A DNA stretch of 64,000 bases from Aminobacter anthyllidis (GTDB taxonomy: Bacteria > Pseudomonadota > Alphaproteobacteria > Rhizobiales > Rhizobiaceae): positions 806,001 to 870,000 of the forward strand of contig NZ_JAFLWW010000003.1 of the NCBI RefSeq assembly GCF_018555685.1. The letters run 5' to 3'. Shown here in pieces: positions 28,203-36,818 of the stretch; position 1 is the first letter of the stretch, and every line of letters begins with the position of its first letter. A model generated the notes under the pieces. The model saw only the letters and a program-made list of their open reading frames with translations. It was not told the DNA's origin and did not search any database. The position numbers were made by a program, and so were the translations under genes.

Positions 28203-28411
28203 AGTGCGTCCTTCGAGGCTCGCTTCGCTCGCACCTCAGGATGAGGGCCGTTGCGCTGGCTCCCTTTTTCTCGAACGTATGCGCCTTAAGGCTTGTGACC
28301 GCACAAACTCAGAACAAGCGACGAGGCGCTAACCTCCCTCATCCTGAGGTACGGCTAGCACGACGGTCCTCATCCTGAGGTGCGAGCGAAGCGAGCCTCG
28401 AAGGACGCACT
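28203..28411. repeat. Long inverted repeat (44-bp arms), rhizobial intergenic element
   Basis: The 44 bases at 28203-28246 are the exact reverse complement of 28368-28411. Each arm itself has an internal GAGGCTCGCTTCGCTCGCACCTC-like palindromic core. A partial third copy (CCTCATCCTGAGGTA) sits at 28337-28351. The 121-bp centre holds no gene. Arms of this kind are dispersed widely in rhizobial genomes; the perfect match between arms points to recent copying or gene conversion. Confidence 0.9.
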
Positions 28412-28425
28412 GATCCAATGCAGCC

Positions 28426-29415
28426 TCAAGCAGCCTTCAACAGCTTTCCCCGGTTGTGCGGGGCATCGAGAGCCATCTCCGGCCCCACCGGCACGATGCC
28501 GGTCGGGTTGATGCCGGTGTGGCTGCCGTAATAGTGCGCCTTGATGTGCAGCATGTTCACCGTCTCGGCGACACCTGGCACCTGGTAGAGCTCGCGCAGA
28601 TAGTTCGACAGGTTCGGGTAATCGGCGATCCGGCGCAGATTGGTCTTGAAGTGGCCGACATAGACCGGGTCGAAGCGCACCAGCGTCGTGAACAGTCTCC
28701 AGTCGGCCTCGGTCAGCCTGTTGCCGACGAGGTAGCGTTGGTGCGACAGCCTGTCTTCCAGCGTATCGAGTGCTGCGAACAGCTCGTTGAAGGCTTCTTC
28801 ATAGGCGGCCTGCGAGGTGGCGAAACCGGCGCGATAAACGCCGTTGTTGATCGACGGATAGACCAGGTCGTTGACCGCGTCGATCTCGCCGCGCAGCGCT
28901 TCGGGATAGAAGTCGACCGACGCGTCGCCCCATTCGTCGAAGGCCGAGTTCAGCATGCGGATGATCTCGGACGACTCATTGGAAACGATCGTCTTTTCCT
29001 TCTTGTCCCACAGTACCGGCACGGTGACGCGACCCGAATAGGTCGGATCGGCCTGGGTGTAGATCTGGTGCAGGAAGTCGAGGCCGTAGAGCGTGTCGCC
29101 GGTGGCGCCATCGTCGGTGCGGAAGGTCCAGCCATTCTCGGCCATGTAGTGGTGCACGACGGAAACCGAGATGATGTCTTCAAGCTTCTTCAGCGCACGG
29201 AAGATAAGCGTGCGGTGCGCCCAGGGACAGGCGAGCGACACGTAGAGGTGATACCGGCCCGGCTCGGCCTTGAAGCCGCGCGTGCGGCCCGCCGCCGGCT
29301 TGCCGTCGACTGTGACGAAATCGCGCCACTGCGCATGCGAGCGCACGAATTTGCCGCCTGTCGACTTGGTGTCGTACCAGCGGTCCTGCCATTTGCCTTC
29401 GACCAGCAATCCCAT
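28426..29415 (-). CDS. Glutathione S-transferase omega/xi type, S-glutathionyl-hydroquinone reductase
   Basis: A 329-residue enzyme that reduces glutathionyl-hydroquinones to hydroquinones using GSH (YqjG/PcpF type). Seen: the catalytic motif CPWAHR with Cys63, the glutathione-site segments TVPVLWDKK and SNESSEIIRMLN, and the C-terminal helical domain with LTEADWRLFTTLVRFDPVYVGHFK and YPNLSNYLRELYQ, typical of the xi class. The start 29415 has AAAGGAT upstream. It is likely cytoplasmic and involved in quinone repair or aromatic degradation. It ends close to the long inverted repeat, with no operon partner. Confidence 0.93.
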   Translation of the reverse strand: MGLLVEGKWQDRWYDTKSTGGKFVRSHAQWRDFVTVDGKPAAGRTRGFKAEPGRYHLYVSLACPWAHRTLIFRALKKLEDIISVSVVHHYMAENGWTFRTDDGATGDTLYGLDFLHQIYTQADPTYSGRVTVPVLWDKKEKTIVSNESSEIIRMLNSAFDEWGDASVDFYPEALRGEIDAVNDLVYPSINNGVYRAGFATSQAAYEEAFNELFAALDTLEDRLSHQRYLVGNRLTEADWRLFTTLVRFDPVYVGHFKTNLRRIADYPNLSNYLRELYQVPGVAETVNMLHIKAHYYGSHTGINPTGIVPVGPEMALDAPHNRGKLLKAA

Positions 29416-29687
29416 GATGAAATCCTTTCGTTTGCCACGATGTAGGACCTCAGGGATACCAACCGAAGGGCAACTCGCTGAACGGATTGTCAACGCCGGG
29501 CGCACATCGGCCAAATGCACGATGGACGGACGTGAAAAATGATGGTAGCGGGCATTCTATGTCGCAGACCTTTGCACAGATCCGGATCGACCGACGACGA
29601 ATGAGCGCACGCGCTTGAAGCGCTAACTTGCGACTGCTGCGGCATGCCCCGCGGCACCTCATCACACGATACCGGACTGCAAAGAAC

Positions 29688-30224
29688 ATGACCCTCACCG
29701 ACGTCACCTACATGCCGGAAGCGCCGGCGCACGACCTCGAAATCGATGAAATCAACGCTGAGGCCTTTGGCCCGGGACGTTTCACGCGCGCGGCCTACAA
29801 GATCCGCGAAGGTGGCCCGCACGACCGCTCGCTGTCCTTCGTTGCCTTGCATGGCGGCCAGGTCATCGCCTCGGTCAGGATGACGCCGATCGCCGCCGGC
29901 GCCGGCCGGGCACAGATGCTGGGCCCGCTCGCCGTGCGCCCCGACTTCAAGAACATGGGCATCGGCCGCAAGCTGGTCGCCATGGCGCTTGCCGCAGCCG
30001 CCAAGGCAACCGAACCCGCCGTGATCCTGGTCGGCGACGAGCCCTATTACGGGCCGCTCGGCTTTGCCCGCATCCCGCGTGGGCAGATCGAAATGCCTCG
30101 GCCGGTCGATCTCAACCGCCTGCTCGCCCATGAGATCGTGCCAGGTGCCGTGGCGTTGCTTGCCGGTGAAGTCTGCCACGCCGATCTGGCGAAGACGCCG
30201 CAGCGCACGCCGGAACCGGCCTGA
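29688..30224 (+). CDS. GNAT-family N-acetyltransferase
   Basis: A 178-residue acetyltransferase. The acetyl-CoA site is visible as LGPLAVRPDFKNMGIGRKLVAMAL (motif A, Q/RxxGxG/A = KNMGIG), and VILVGDEPYYGPLGF follows as motif B. The early part (AFGPGRFTRAAYKIREGGPHDRSLSFVA) matches a GNAT group common in Alphaproteobacteria, related to YhbS. The acceptor substrate is unknown. Start 29688 is chosen because the GNAT-like sequence begins there; upstream sequence to 29628 is not protein-like. Confidence 0.87.
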   Translation: MTLTDVTYMPEAPAHDLEIDEINAEAFGPGRFTRAAYKIREGGPHDRSLSFVALHGGQVIASVRMTPIAAGAGRAQMLGPLAVRPDFKNMGIGRKLVAMALAAAAKATEPAVILVGDEPYYGPLGFARIPRGQIEMPRPVDLNRLLAHEIVPGAVALLAGEVCHADLAKTPQRTPEPA

Positions 30225-30246
30225 CACCAGCGCGCGCCGGCGCTCG

Positions 30247-30270
30247 CCGAAAACCGATTCCGGTTTTCGG
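30247..30270. repeat. Intergenic palindrome CCGAAAACC/GGTTTTCGG
   Basis: A perfect 9-bp stem with a 6-nt loop between two plus-strand genes. It shares its core with the inner stem at 58886-58909, so it belongs to a dispersed palindrome type. It may act as a terminator for the GNAT gene. Confidence 0.65.
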
Positions 30271-30318
30271 ACCGATGCGCTAGACCATTCGTTCACAGCA
30301 ACACAGGACTAGGCTGAC

Positions 30319-31080
30319 ATGAATCCAAATGGGCAGATCGCAGTGGTCACCGGCGCCGGCTCCGGCCTTGGCGAAGCCACCGCACGCGCGCTCGCAGCCA
30401 AGGGCACCAAGGTTGCAATCTTCGATCTCAGCCTTGAGCGCGCCGAAAAGGTTGCAGCCGACATTGGCGGCATAGCCGTGCGCTGCGACGTCAGCAACGA
30501 AGAGAGCGCAGTCGCAGCCTTCGCGGACGTCCAAGCCAAGCTCGGCACGGCCCGCATCCTCGTCAATTGCGCCGGCATCGCCGTCGGCGTGAAGACTGTC
30601 GGCAAGGACGGCCCGCATCCGCTCAGCGTGTTCCGCCAGGTGATCGAGGTCAACCTGATCGGCTCCTTCAACATGATCCGGCTGTTTGCCGATGGCGCAG
30701 CCAAGCTCGAGCCGCTGGCCGGTGGCGAGCGCGGCGTCATCATCAACACCGCTTCGGTTGCCGCCTATGATGGCCAGATCGGCCAGGCGGCCTACTCCGC
30801 CTCCAAGGGCGGCGTCGTCGGCATGACCCTGCCGATCGCCCGCGACCTGTCGCGCTCGGGCATCCGTGTCGCGACAATCGCGCCGGGCATCTTCAAGACC
30901 CCGATGATGGCGGCGATGCCGCAGGAGGTGCAGGATTCGCTCGGTGCTGCGGTGCCGTTCCCGTCGCGTCTCGGCGAACCGTCGGAATATGGCGCGCTCG
31001 CCCTGCACATCATCGAGAACCAGATGATCAACGGCGAGACCATTCGCCTCGACGGCGCCATCCGCATGGCGCCGAAATAG
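30319..31080 (+). CDS. Short-chain dehydrogenase (3-hydroxyacyl-CoA dehydrogenase type 2-like)
   Basis: A 253-residue NAD(P)-dependent SDR. The cofactor motif TGAGSGLG is at residues 11-18, NCAG follows strand 4, and the active site Y159-x3-K163 is in YSASKGG. The segment [25 protein letters not shown] and the C-terminal [16 protein letters not shown] are typical of the HSD17B10/FabG-like group that oxidises 3-hydroxyacyl-CoAs. A role in fatty-acid or branched-chain acyl-CoA breakdown is plausible but not shown. Ends in a clear hairpin terminator. Confidence 0.9.
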   Translation: MNPNGQIAVVTGAGSGLGEATARALAAKGTKVAIFDLSLERAEKVAADIGGIAVRCDVSNEESAVAAFADVQAKLGTARILVNCAGIAVGVKTVGKDGPHPLSVFRQVIEVNLIGSFNMIRLFADGAAKLEPLAGGERGVIINTASVAAYDGQIGQAAYSASKGGVVGMTLPIARDLSRSGIRVATIAPGIFKTPMMAAMPQEVQDSLGAAVPFPSRLGEPSEYGALALHIIENQMINGETIRLDGAIRMAPK

Positions 31081-31110
31081 GCGTCAGCCATCCCAAGATC
31101 GGTTATCCTG

Positions 31111-31140
31111 CAGCCCCGGCAGCGCAAGCTTCCGGGGCTG
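31111..31140 (+). terminator. Terminator of SDR gene
   Basis: A perfect 9-bp stem CAGCCCCGG/CCGGGGCTG with a 12-nt loop, followed by TTGTGCTTG; 30 bp after the stop. Confidence 0.7.
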
Positions 31141-31226
31141 TTGTGCTTGTGGCGAAACGACACCCTTGCCAAAGCCCGGCTGCATTGGATAAGTAGATTG
31201 AATTGGTCATATTTAATGGTGAAGCA

Positions 31227-31991
31227 GTGGAAGAGCGCAAGAAGGACGTCTTTTTGGAGACCACCGCGGAAGCGACAGCGCTCGCGCGTTCGCTGATGCG
31301 CAAGGCCCGACATGGCGCGCTGGCCGTCATCGAGCCGGAAACCGGCTCGCCACTCGCCAGCCGGGTCGGCACGGCGACCGACGTCGACGGCACGCCGCTG
31401 ATCCTGATCTCCGAGCTTTCCGCCCACACCAAGGGCATCGTCGCCAACCCCGTCTGTTCGCTTCTGGTCGGGGAGGTCGGCAAGGGCGATCCCCTCGCCC
31501 ATCCGCGCATCACGCTGTTCTGCCGGGCGCGAAAGCTCGAACGCGGTACGCCGGAATACGCCCGCGCCGAGCGCCGCTATGTCAACCGCAACCCCAAGGC
31601 CAAGCTTTATATCGGCCTCACCGACTTTACCGTCTTCCGGCTGGAGTTGGAGCGCGCCAACCTCAATGGCGGCTTCGGCAAGGCCTATCTGCTGCGCCGC
31701 GACGACCTGCTGCTTGCAGGTCCTGCGGTGGACGCGATCGCCGCTGCGGAGCAGTCCGCGCTCGACCACATGAATTCGGATCACACCGAGGCGACGGCCA
31801 TCTACGCCAGTCATTTCGGCCGTCTTGACGACAAGGGCTGGGTGCTCAGCGGCTTCGATCCGGAAGGCATGGATCTGGCTGCCGGCGACGAGACCGGACG
31901 GGTGCTTTTCCCGAATATGCTTGTCGAAGCCGCTGATCTCAGACGGAGCCTTGTCGAAATGGCAAAAGAAGGCCGCGCAGCAAAGTCTTGA
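31227..31991 (+). CDS. HugZ-family heme-utilisation/PNPOx-like protein
   Basis: A ~254-residue protein with an N-terminal split-barrel domain of the pyridoxamine-phosphate-oxidase type (RKARHGALAVIEPETGSPLASRVGTATD, LISELSAHTKGI) and a C-terminal DUF2470 domain (ALDHMNSDHTEATAIYASHFG). This pairing is that of HugZ/HutZ, which open heme to release iron. Key heme-contacting His residues lie in the C-terminal domain (LDHMNSDH). GTG 31227 is a reasonable start; TTG 31203 is possible. Adjacent genes do not involve heme, so iron supply is inferred from family only. Confidence 0.83.
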   Translation: MEERKKDVFLETTAEATALARSLMRKARHGALAVIEPETGSPLASRVGTATDVDGTPLILISELSAHTKGIVANPVCSLLVGEVGKGDPLAHPRITLFCRARKLERGTPEYARAERRYVNRNPKAKLYIGLTDFTVFRLELERANLNGGFGKAYLLRRDDLLLAGPAVDAIAAAEQSALDHMNSDHTEATAIYASHFGRLDDKGWVLSGFDPEGMDLAAGDETGRVLFPNMLVEAADLRRSLVEMAKEGRAAKS

Positions 31992-32121
31992 TTTTTTGAA
32001 TGAAAGCTGATTTGTCATATATTAGCCAGATCCGCTACTGATTCCACTGACGATCTGGTTTGGTAATTCGGCGTTGTTGCCCCCATGGCGCCGGAGAACA
32101 TGACGGATACACGGGGTACCC

Positions 32122-32418
32122 ATGAAACCGAAAAAACTGACGGCCAACGCGGAGGCCGCTGCTTCCTTGCTCACTCTTATGGGCAACGAAAAGCGGCTGA
32201 TGATCATGAGCCACCTTCTCGACACCGAAATGTCGGTGGGCGCGATCGCCGAAAAGGTGTCGCTGAGCCAGTCGGCGCTGTCGCAGCACCTGGCGCGCCT
32301 GCGCAACGAAGAACTGGTCGAAACACGTCGCGACCGGCAGATGATCTACTACACCTGCAAGTCCGAAGCCGTGCGCAAGCTGCTCGGCACGCTGGAAGGC
32401 ATCTTCGAGAACGCCTGA
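32122..32418 (+). CDS. ArsR-family regulator, NolR-like
   Basis: A 98-residue winged-helix repressor. Seen: LLTLMGNEKRLMIMSHLLDTEMSVGAIAEKVSLSQSALSQHLARLRNEELVETRRDRQMIYY, where SQSALSQHLARLR is the recognition helix and the following strands are the wing. The ArsR metal site ELCVCDL is absent, so it probably does not sense metals. The pattern is close to NolR of Sinorhizobium, a small regulator of symbiosis and growth genes, and to other non-metal ArsR proteins. A SpoU methyltransferase gene starts 65 bp downstream but a functional link is unlikely. Effector unknown. Confidence 0.87.
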   Translation: MKPKKLTANAEAAASLLTLMGNEKRLMIMSHLLDTEMSVGAIAEKVSLSQSALSQHLARLRNEELVETRRDRQMIYYTCKSEAVRKLLGTLEGIFENA

Positions 32419-32482
32419 TCTTCAAGCGGACAAAGCCTTTTCCAGGCTCCCATAGCGGACTGCCCTCCGCTATGAAGCAACC

Positions 32483-33286
32483 ATGAACATCATCCGCATC
32501 GACGACCCGGCCGACCCACGCGTCGCGCCCTATCTCGACATCCGCGAGCGCGATCTTGTCGGCCGCGAAGGGCGCTTCGTCGCCGAGGGCAAGGTCGTTC
32601 TCAACGTGTTGTTTTGCGCTGGCCGCTTTGAAGCGGAATCGGTGCTGGTGCTCGAAAACCGCCTCGCGGGCATGGTCGAGACGCTCGGCCTCGCGCCTGA
32701 CACCATGCCGGTCTATATCGCCTCGGGCACAGTGATGGATGCCATATCAGGCTTTCACATGCATCGCGGCATCCTGGCCATCGGCCGCAAGGGCATGGCG
32801 GCTTCGGTCGACGAGGTGCTCGCCGCCCTGCCCGAACGCGCGCTGGTGGCGGTGCCGGTCGGCATCTCCAACCACGACAATATCGGCTCGATCTTCCGCA
32901 ACGCGGCAGCCTTTGGCGCCGATGCGGTGCTGCTCGACCAGACTTGCTGCGATCCACTCTACCGCAAGGCAATCAGGGTGTCGGTCGGCGCAGCCCTCAA
33001 GGTGCCTTTCGCAGTTGGCGGAACCGCCGGCGAGCTTGCCGACGCGCTCACCCGCCACGGCTTTGAACAGTTGGCGCTATCGCCGGCGGGCAAGGCCGAT
33101 ATCAGAGACATCCGCCGCCCCAAGCGGCTGGCGCTCTATCTCGGCACCGAAGGCGAAGGACTGCCCGAGCCCCTGCTGAAAAGGCTGACGACGGCAAGGA
33201 TCAGGATGGCGCCTGGTTTCGACAGCCTGAACGTCGCGGCCGCCTCGGCGATCGCGCTGCACCACTTCACCGAAGCGTCTGATTAA
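32483..33286 (+). CDS. SpoU/TrmH-family RNA 2'-O-methyltransferase
   Basis: A 267-residue SPOUT enzyme that methylates ribose in rRNA or tRNA with S-adenosylmethionine. An N-terminal substrate-binding domain (residues ~1-105) precedes the knotted domain with the three SPOUT motifs: NHDNIGSIFRNAAAFGADAV (motif 1), LGTEGEGLP (motif 2) and SLNVAAASAIALH (motif 3). The target nucleotide cannot be predicted. It ends 2 bp from the convergent coiled-coil gene. Confidence 0.9.
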   Translation: MNIIRIDDPADPRVAPYLDIRERDLVGREGRFVAEGKVVLNVLFCAGRFEAESVLVLENRLAGMVETLGLAPDTMPVYIASGTVMDAISGFHMHRGILAIGRKGMAASVDEVLAALPERALVAVPVGISNHDNIGSIFRNAAAFGADAVLLDQTCCDPLYRKAIRVSVGAALKVPFAVGGTAGELADALTRHGFEQLALSPAGKADIRDIRRPKRLALYLGTEGEGLPEPLLKRLTTARIRMAPGFDSLNVAAASAIALHHFTEASD

Positions 33287-33287
33287 C

Positions 33288-34436
33288 CTACTCGGCGGGC
33301 ACCGGCTTCTGGAGCGCCCGGACCCGGTCGGCAAGGCTGATCACCGCGGGCGTATCGCCGCTGACCGGCATGCGGGCATCGCCAGAACCGGCAAGCGCCT
33401 TGGCGATCGGCGAGTCGGCGCCTTCGAGCCGCGCCGTGAGTGCCACGACCTCGGCTGCCAGTTCGTGCATCTGCTCGCGCAGCTGGGAATCCTCGCCGGG
33501 CGACGACTTGCCGCGTCCTGCCTTCGACAGTTCACCCTTCAGCCGCTTGTTCTCGCGCGTTAGCGTGGTCAGCCGCCCTTCCAGGCGCTCCCGTTCCATC
33601 GCCTGGGCCGTACCGTTGACCGTCGCAGCCTCGGGCACGCCTTGCGGACCCTTCAGTTGGTCGCGCACGCGGGCAAGTTCGCTTTCACGCAACCGGCCGA
33701 GCTCGGCCTCGCGCCGCTCCAGCTTGTCGTCGCGATCGCTCAATGAAGACACCATCTGCTGCAATTTCCTGTCGAGCTCGCCGGCGCGCTTGGTCTCGGC
33801 CTTCAGCGCCTCGCGCACTGCCTTGTTGTCGGCTTCGAGTTCGGCGAGGCGAAGGTCGCTGCTCTTGTGCTGATTGCGCAGCGCCGACATGTCGTCCGAC
33901 AGCTTGCCCATCTGGCTTTCGCGGCTCACCAGTTCGATCTGGCGGTTGCTCGAGGAAAGGCTGGCCTCGTCATAGAGCCTGCCGATTTCCTCGATCTCCT
34001 GCGCCCGCTTTTCCAGCATGCCTTCCGCCTCGACGAGCTGGGCGGCAAGCGCCTTGATCTGTTCGTCGCGCTTGGAGATGTCCTGGTTCAGGCTGCCGCG
34101 CGCGGCTTCAAGCTCGCTGACGGTGCGATCCTTGGTGGCATGATCGGTGGCGATCGCCTTTTGCGCCTCACGGCTGCGGCTGAGCTCGACGGCTTGCGTC
34201 AGAAGCTTTTCCTGCGATGCCTTGAGCTTCACCTCGACCTTGCGCAACGCCATGGCGTGCTCGGCGCGCAGACTGTCCTTGTCGGCGCGGATTTCGTCGA
34301 GCGTCATCGGGAGCTTGGCTTCGACCCGCTGGCGGGTGACCGAAACGGCGCGCCGCCAGACCGACGGCGCAATCAACAGCACCACAAAGCCAGCGGTCAG
34401 GAAGCCAAGAACGAAAAACAGGATCGACTGGACCAA
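33288..34436 (-). CDS. Membrane-anchored coiled-coil protein of unknown function
   Basis: A 382-residue protein with one N-terminal membrane helix (residues ~3-24, ILFFVLGFLTAGFVVLLIAP) followed by a long charged alpha-helical region (about 40-350) rich in Glu, Lys, Arg, Ala and Leu in heptad-like order, predicted as coiled coil. The C-terminus is less ordered. Conserved rhizobial proteins of this layout exist without a known role; a cell-envelope scaffold is conceivable, and it lies next to eipA and the ctrA region. No enzymatic motif is seen. Confidence 0.75.
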   Translation of the reverse strand: MVQSILFFVLGFLTAGFVVLLIAPSVWRRAVSVTRQRVEAKLPMTLDEIRADKDSLRAEHAMALRKVEVKLKASQEKLLTQAVELSRSREAQKAIATDHATKDRTVSELEAARGSLNQDISKRDEQIKALAAQLVEAEGMLEKRAQEIEEIGRLYDEASLSSSNRQIELVSRESQMGKLSDDMSALRNQHKSSDLRLAELEADNKAVREALKAETKRAGELDRKLQQMVSSLSDRDDKLERREAELGRLRESELARVRDQLKGPQGVPEAATVNGTAQAMERERLEGRLTTLTRENKRLKGELSKAGRGKSSPGEDSQLREQMHELAAEVVALTARLEGADSPIAKALAGSGDARMPVSGDTPAVISLADRVRALQKPVPAE

Positions 34437-34541
34437 GGCACTTTACCCGTTACGGACAGGCGCGAGTTTGCCATGTTCCCATGGCAGGAATCCAGCACCG
34501 CTGCAACAAAATGGCGGCCAATCGATCCGTTCTTCACACAA

Positions 34542-35123
34542 TCAGAACGGATTCCAGGTCGGCTGCTGGGTCAACTTCAGGTAGCCGAGATTGACACCCA
34601 GTCGCGCGCCGACACCGGTACGCACCGGCACAAGCAGGATGTTGCCGCGCTTGAGGACGTTGAAGCCGACGCCTGCGACGACATAGGCCGAGCCCGCAAC
34701 GCCGCCATAACGATCATAGAGATTGTTCACGTCGTCCAGATTGTAGACCAGGATCATCGTACGCGAGCCCTGCCCGCCGAAATCCCAGCCGAGCGAAGGC
34801 CCCTGCCAGAACACCTTATGGTCGCCGGCGTTCTTGGTGTAGAGCGTGCCCTCGCCATAGGTCAGGCCGCCGACAAAGGCGCCCGATCCCTCTTCGCCGA
34901 GCACATAGCCGTTCGGCAGGCCATAGGACGCGAAAACCTTCTCGACCACGCTGGCAAGACCGCCAGATGTCGAGCCAAAGAAGCGATGGCCGGAATCAAG
35001 GATCTCCTGCGAGGTATATTGCTGCGCGCGAGACGCAGATGTCGAAAATGCCAGAACGCCGACAAGGACGAACATCGCGGCAACCAGCCGGGCAAACGTC
35101 CGGCCATAGAATCGGGAAATCAT
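34542..35123 (-). CDS. eipA: EipA-type envelope integrity protein (DUF1134)
   Basis: A 193-residue periplasmic protein. Signal peptide residues 1-34 (ends STSASRAQQ), then the DUF1134 domain: ILDSGHRFFGSTSGGLASVVEKVFASYGLPNGYVLGEEGSGAFVGGLTYGEG and GWDFGGQGSRTMILVYNLD. Brucella EipA, of the same family, supports cell-envelope integrity and virulence and is under cell-cycle control; this gene also lies beside chpT and ctrA, which fits. A beta-barrel fold is typical. Start ATG at 35123 precedes the signal peptide directly. Confidence 0.88.
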   Translation of the reverse strand: MISRFYGRTFARLVAAMFVLVGVLAFSTSASRAQQYTSQEILDSGHRFFGSTSGGLASVVEKVFASYGLPNGYVLGEEGSGAFVGGLTYGEGTLYTKNAGDHKVFWQGPSLGWDFGGQGSRTMILVYNLDDVNNLYDRYGGVAGSAYVVAGVGFNVLKRGNILLVPVRTGVGARLGVNLGYLKLTQQPTWNPF

Positions 35124-35464
35124 GCTTCCAAATCTCCGTCAGGGAGCACACTTTCTCGACGCCCCGGACCCGCTGCAACTCTTGATGGCGGCTGGCTGGT
35201 CCAACTTCGGCAAACTATGCCGTAATCCTTTTTCAACCATTAAACTGACCGACGAAGATGGCGGTTCAATGGCACGAACAGCTGTTAAAAAGCCCGGATT
35301 TGCGCAGAAAAGCCACCATTTTGCGCAAGGGTTGGCCGCTGTTTCTTGCCGCATGAGGCGGCGCTGTGTAACCAAGAGTACTGTAAGGCCAGCCCTGATT
35401 CGCACTGCCGGATTGCATGGCCGCAAGATCGTGGTTCAAGCCATTTGCCCGAGGGATGCCGTTC
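35124..35464. other. Divergent intergenic region between eipA and chpT
   Basis: About 341 bp with both promoters expected. It contains one GATTC (GANTC, CcrM-type) site near 35397 and AT-rich patches around 35230-35250 and 35280-35330. No open frame here looks like a protein, and no clear TTAA-N7-TTAA CtrA box is present. Confidence 0.5.
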
Positions 35465-36094
35465 ATGGCCGAGTTGTTGACGCTTTCCGCCCCTGATCTC
35501 GCAGCGCTACTGTGCAGCCGTGTCTGCCACGACATCATCTCGCCGGTCGGCGCCATCAACAATGGCCTCGAACTGCTCGACGAAGGCGGCGCCGACGAGG
35601 ATGCGATGCGGCTCATCCGCACCAGCGCCCGCAACGCCTCGGCGCGGCTGCAATTCGCCCGCATCGCCTTTGGCGCAGCTGGTTCGGCCGGCATGCTGAT
35701 CGACACCGGCGACGCCGAATCGGTTGCGACCGCGTTCCTCAAGAACGAAAAGCCGGAGCTGGCCTGGAGTGGTGGGCGCGCGCTGCTGCCCAAGAACAAG
35801 GTCAAGCTTCTGCTCAACCTGCTGCTCGTCGCCCATGCTGCGATCCCGCGTGGCGGCAAGCTCAGCGTGACGCTCGACAACGTCGAAACGGCACCCAAAT
35901 TCACCCTGTCGGCGAGCGGCCCGATGCTGCGCGTGCCGCCGAAATTCCTCGAACTGCACTCCGGCCACAAGCCCGAAGAGCCGATCGACGCCCATTCGGT
36001 GCAGCCCTACTATACGCTGCTGCTGGCGCGCGAAGCCGGTATGACGATCTCGATCCACGCGACGCCCGAAGAGATCCTGCTCACCGCCGAGTGA
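35465..36094 (+). CDS. chpT: Histidine phosphotransferase ChpT
   Basis: A 209-residue phosphotransferase that carries phosphate from the CckA kinase to CtrA and CpdR. The H-box is CHDIISPVGAINNGLELLDE with the phosphorylated His at residue 22; the C-terminal part resembles a degenerate histidine-kinase ATPase domain (KNKVKLLLNLLLVAHAAIPRGG) without ATP-binding motifs. ATG 35465 with GAGGG 9 nt upstream is the preferred start; 35456 and 35417 are in frame. It lies about 0.7 kb from ctrA, with a lone receiver between, and beside eipA. Confidence 0.92.
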   Translation: MAELLTLSAPDLAALLCSRVCHDIISPVGAINNGLELLDEGGADEDAMRLIRTSARNASARLQFARIAFGAAGSAGMLIDTGDAESVATAFLKNEKPELAWSGGRALLPKNKVKLLLNLLLVAHAAIPRGGKLSVTLDNVETAPKFTLSASGPMLRVPPKFLELHSGHKPEEPIDAHSVQPYYTLLLAREAGMTISIHATPEEILLTAE

Positions 36095-36332
36095 TCGGCG
36101 CAGCTTTTTCAATATAGTAAAGCACAATTATTGTTGGCCGCTCGGCAACGCCGTGGTGATTGCGTGCGGCTGCCTTGTTGTTGGCCGGCTTACAGGCTCA
36201 ATAACAGCGCGTTTGCGCAATGTTTCCAAGAATTTTACCATTCGGGTTTTCGGCTTCTTTACGCAACCTCGCTATGTTCGCGATGTATCCGGCGCGACTG
36301 ACGCGTTCGGCTCCCGCAAAAAGGACCGGGAT

Positions 36333-36701
36333 ATGAAGCGCTGCCTGTTCGTCGATGATTCGAGCGTCATCCGCAAAGTCGCCAAACGCATCCTCAATGG
36401 CCCGGAAATGGTTGTCGTCGAGGCGGCAACCGGCGCCGAGGGGCTGGATATGTGCGCCTACGACATGCCCGACATCATCGTCGTCGATGGTGGGCTCGAG
36501 GATATGGGCACAACCGACTTCATCCGCCGCGTCCGTGCGATTGACGGCCGCGTCAAGCCGCAGATCGCGATCTGCCTGACCGAGGTCGACATCGGCGCCA
36601 TCATGCGGGCCAAGCGCGCCGGTGCGCAGGGTTACCTGCTGAAGCCCTTCACCAGGCCGCAGCTGCTCGACCGTTTCCGCGCCTTCGACATCGCCGCCTG
36701 A
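36333..36701 (+). CDS. Single-domain response regulator (receiver only)
   Basis: A 122-residue CheY-like receiver without an output domain. Seen: acidic pair D8-D9 (FVDDS), phosphoacceptor D52 (IIVVDGG), Thr in CLTEVD and Lys in LLKPF. AAGGA lies 8-13 nt before ATG 36333. It lies between chpT and ctrA but is not DivK or CpdR by sequence (those begin KVLIVEDNELN- or RILLAEDD-like). It may take phosphate from ChpT or another phosphotransfer protein; this is inference from context. Its stop is about 70 bp before the ctrA terminator. Confidence 0.87.
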   Translation: MKRCLFVDDSSVIRKVAKRILNGPEMVVVEAATGAEGLDMCAYDMPDIIVVDGGLEDMGTTDFIRRVRAIDGRVKPQIAICLTEVDIGAIMRAKRAGAQGYLLKPFTRPQLLDRFRAFDIAA

Positions 36702-36771
36702 TTCGGTCCTCTGGATCGACCGGACCGGCAGACTGCCGGGGCATCCTCGCGAATCCATGCGTGGAAAAAAG

Positions 36772-36797
36772 AAAACCCGGCTCGAAGGCCGGGTTTT
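36772..36797 (-). terminator. Terminator of ctrA
   Basis: A perfect 10-bp stem AAAACCCGGC/GCCGGGTTTT with a 6-nt loop. On the minus strand it is followed by a TCTTTTTT run, ideal for ctrA, which ends at 36819. The plus-strand side also has TTTT, so it may serve the receiver gene. Confidence 0.9.
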
Positions 36798-36818
36798 GAC
36801 TGAAGTAATCAGAAGAAA

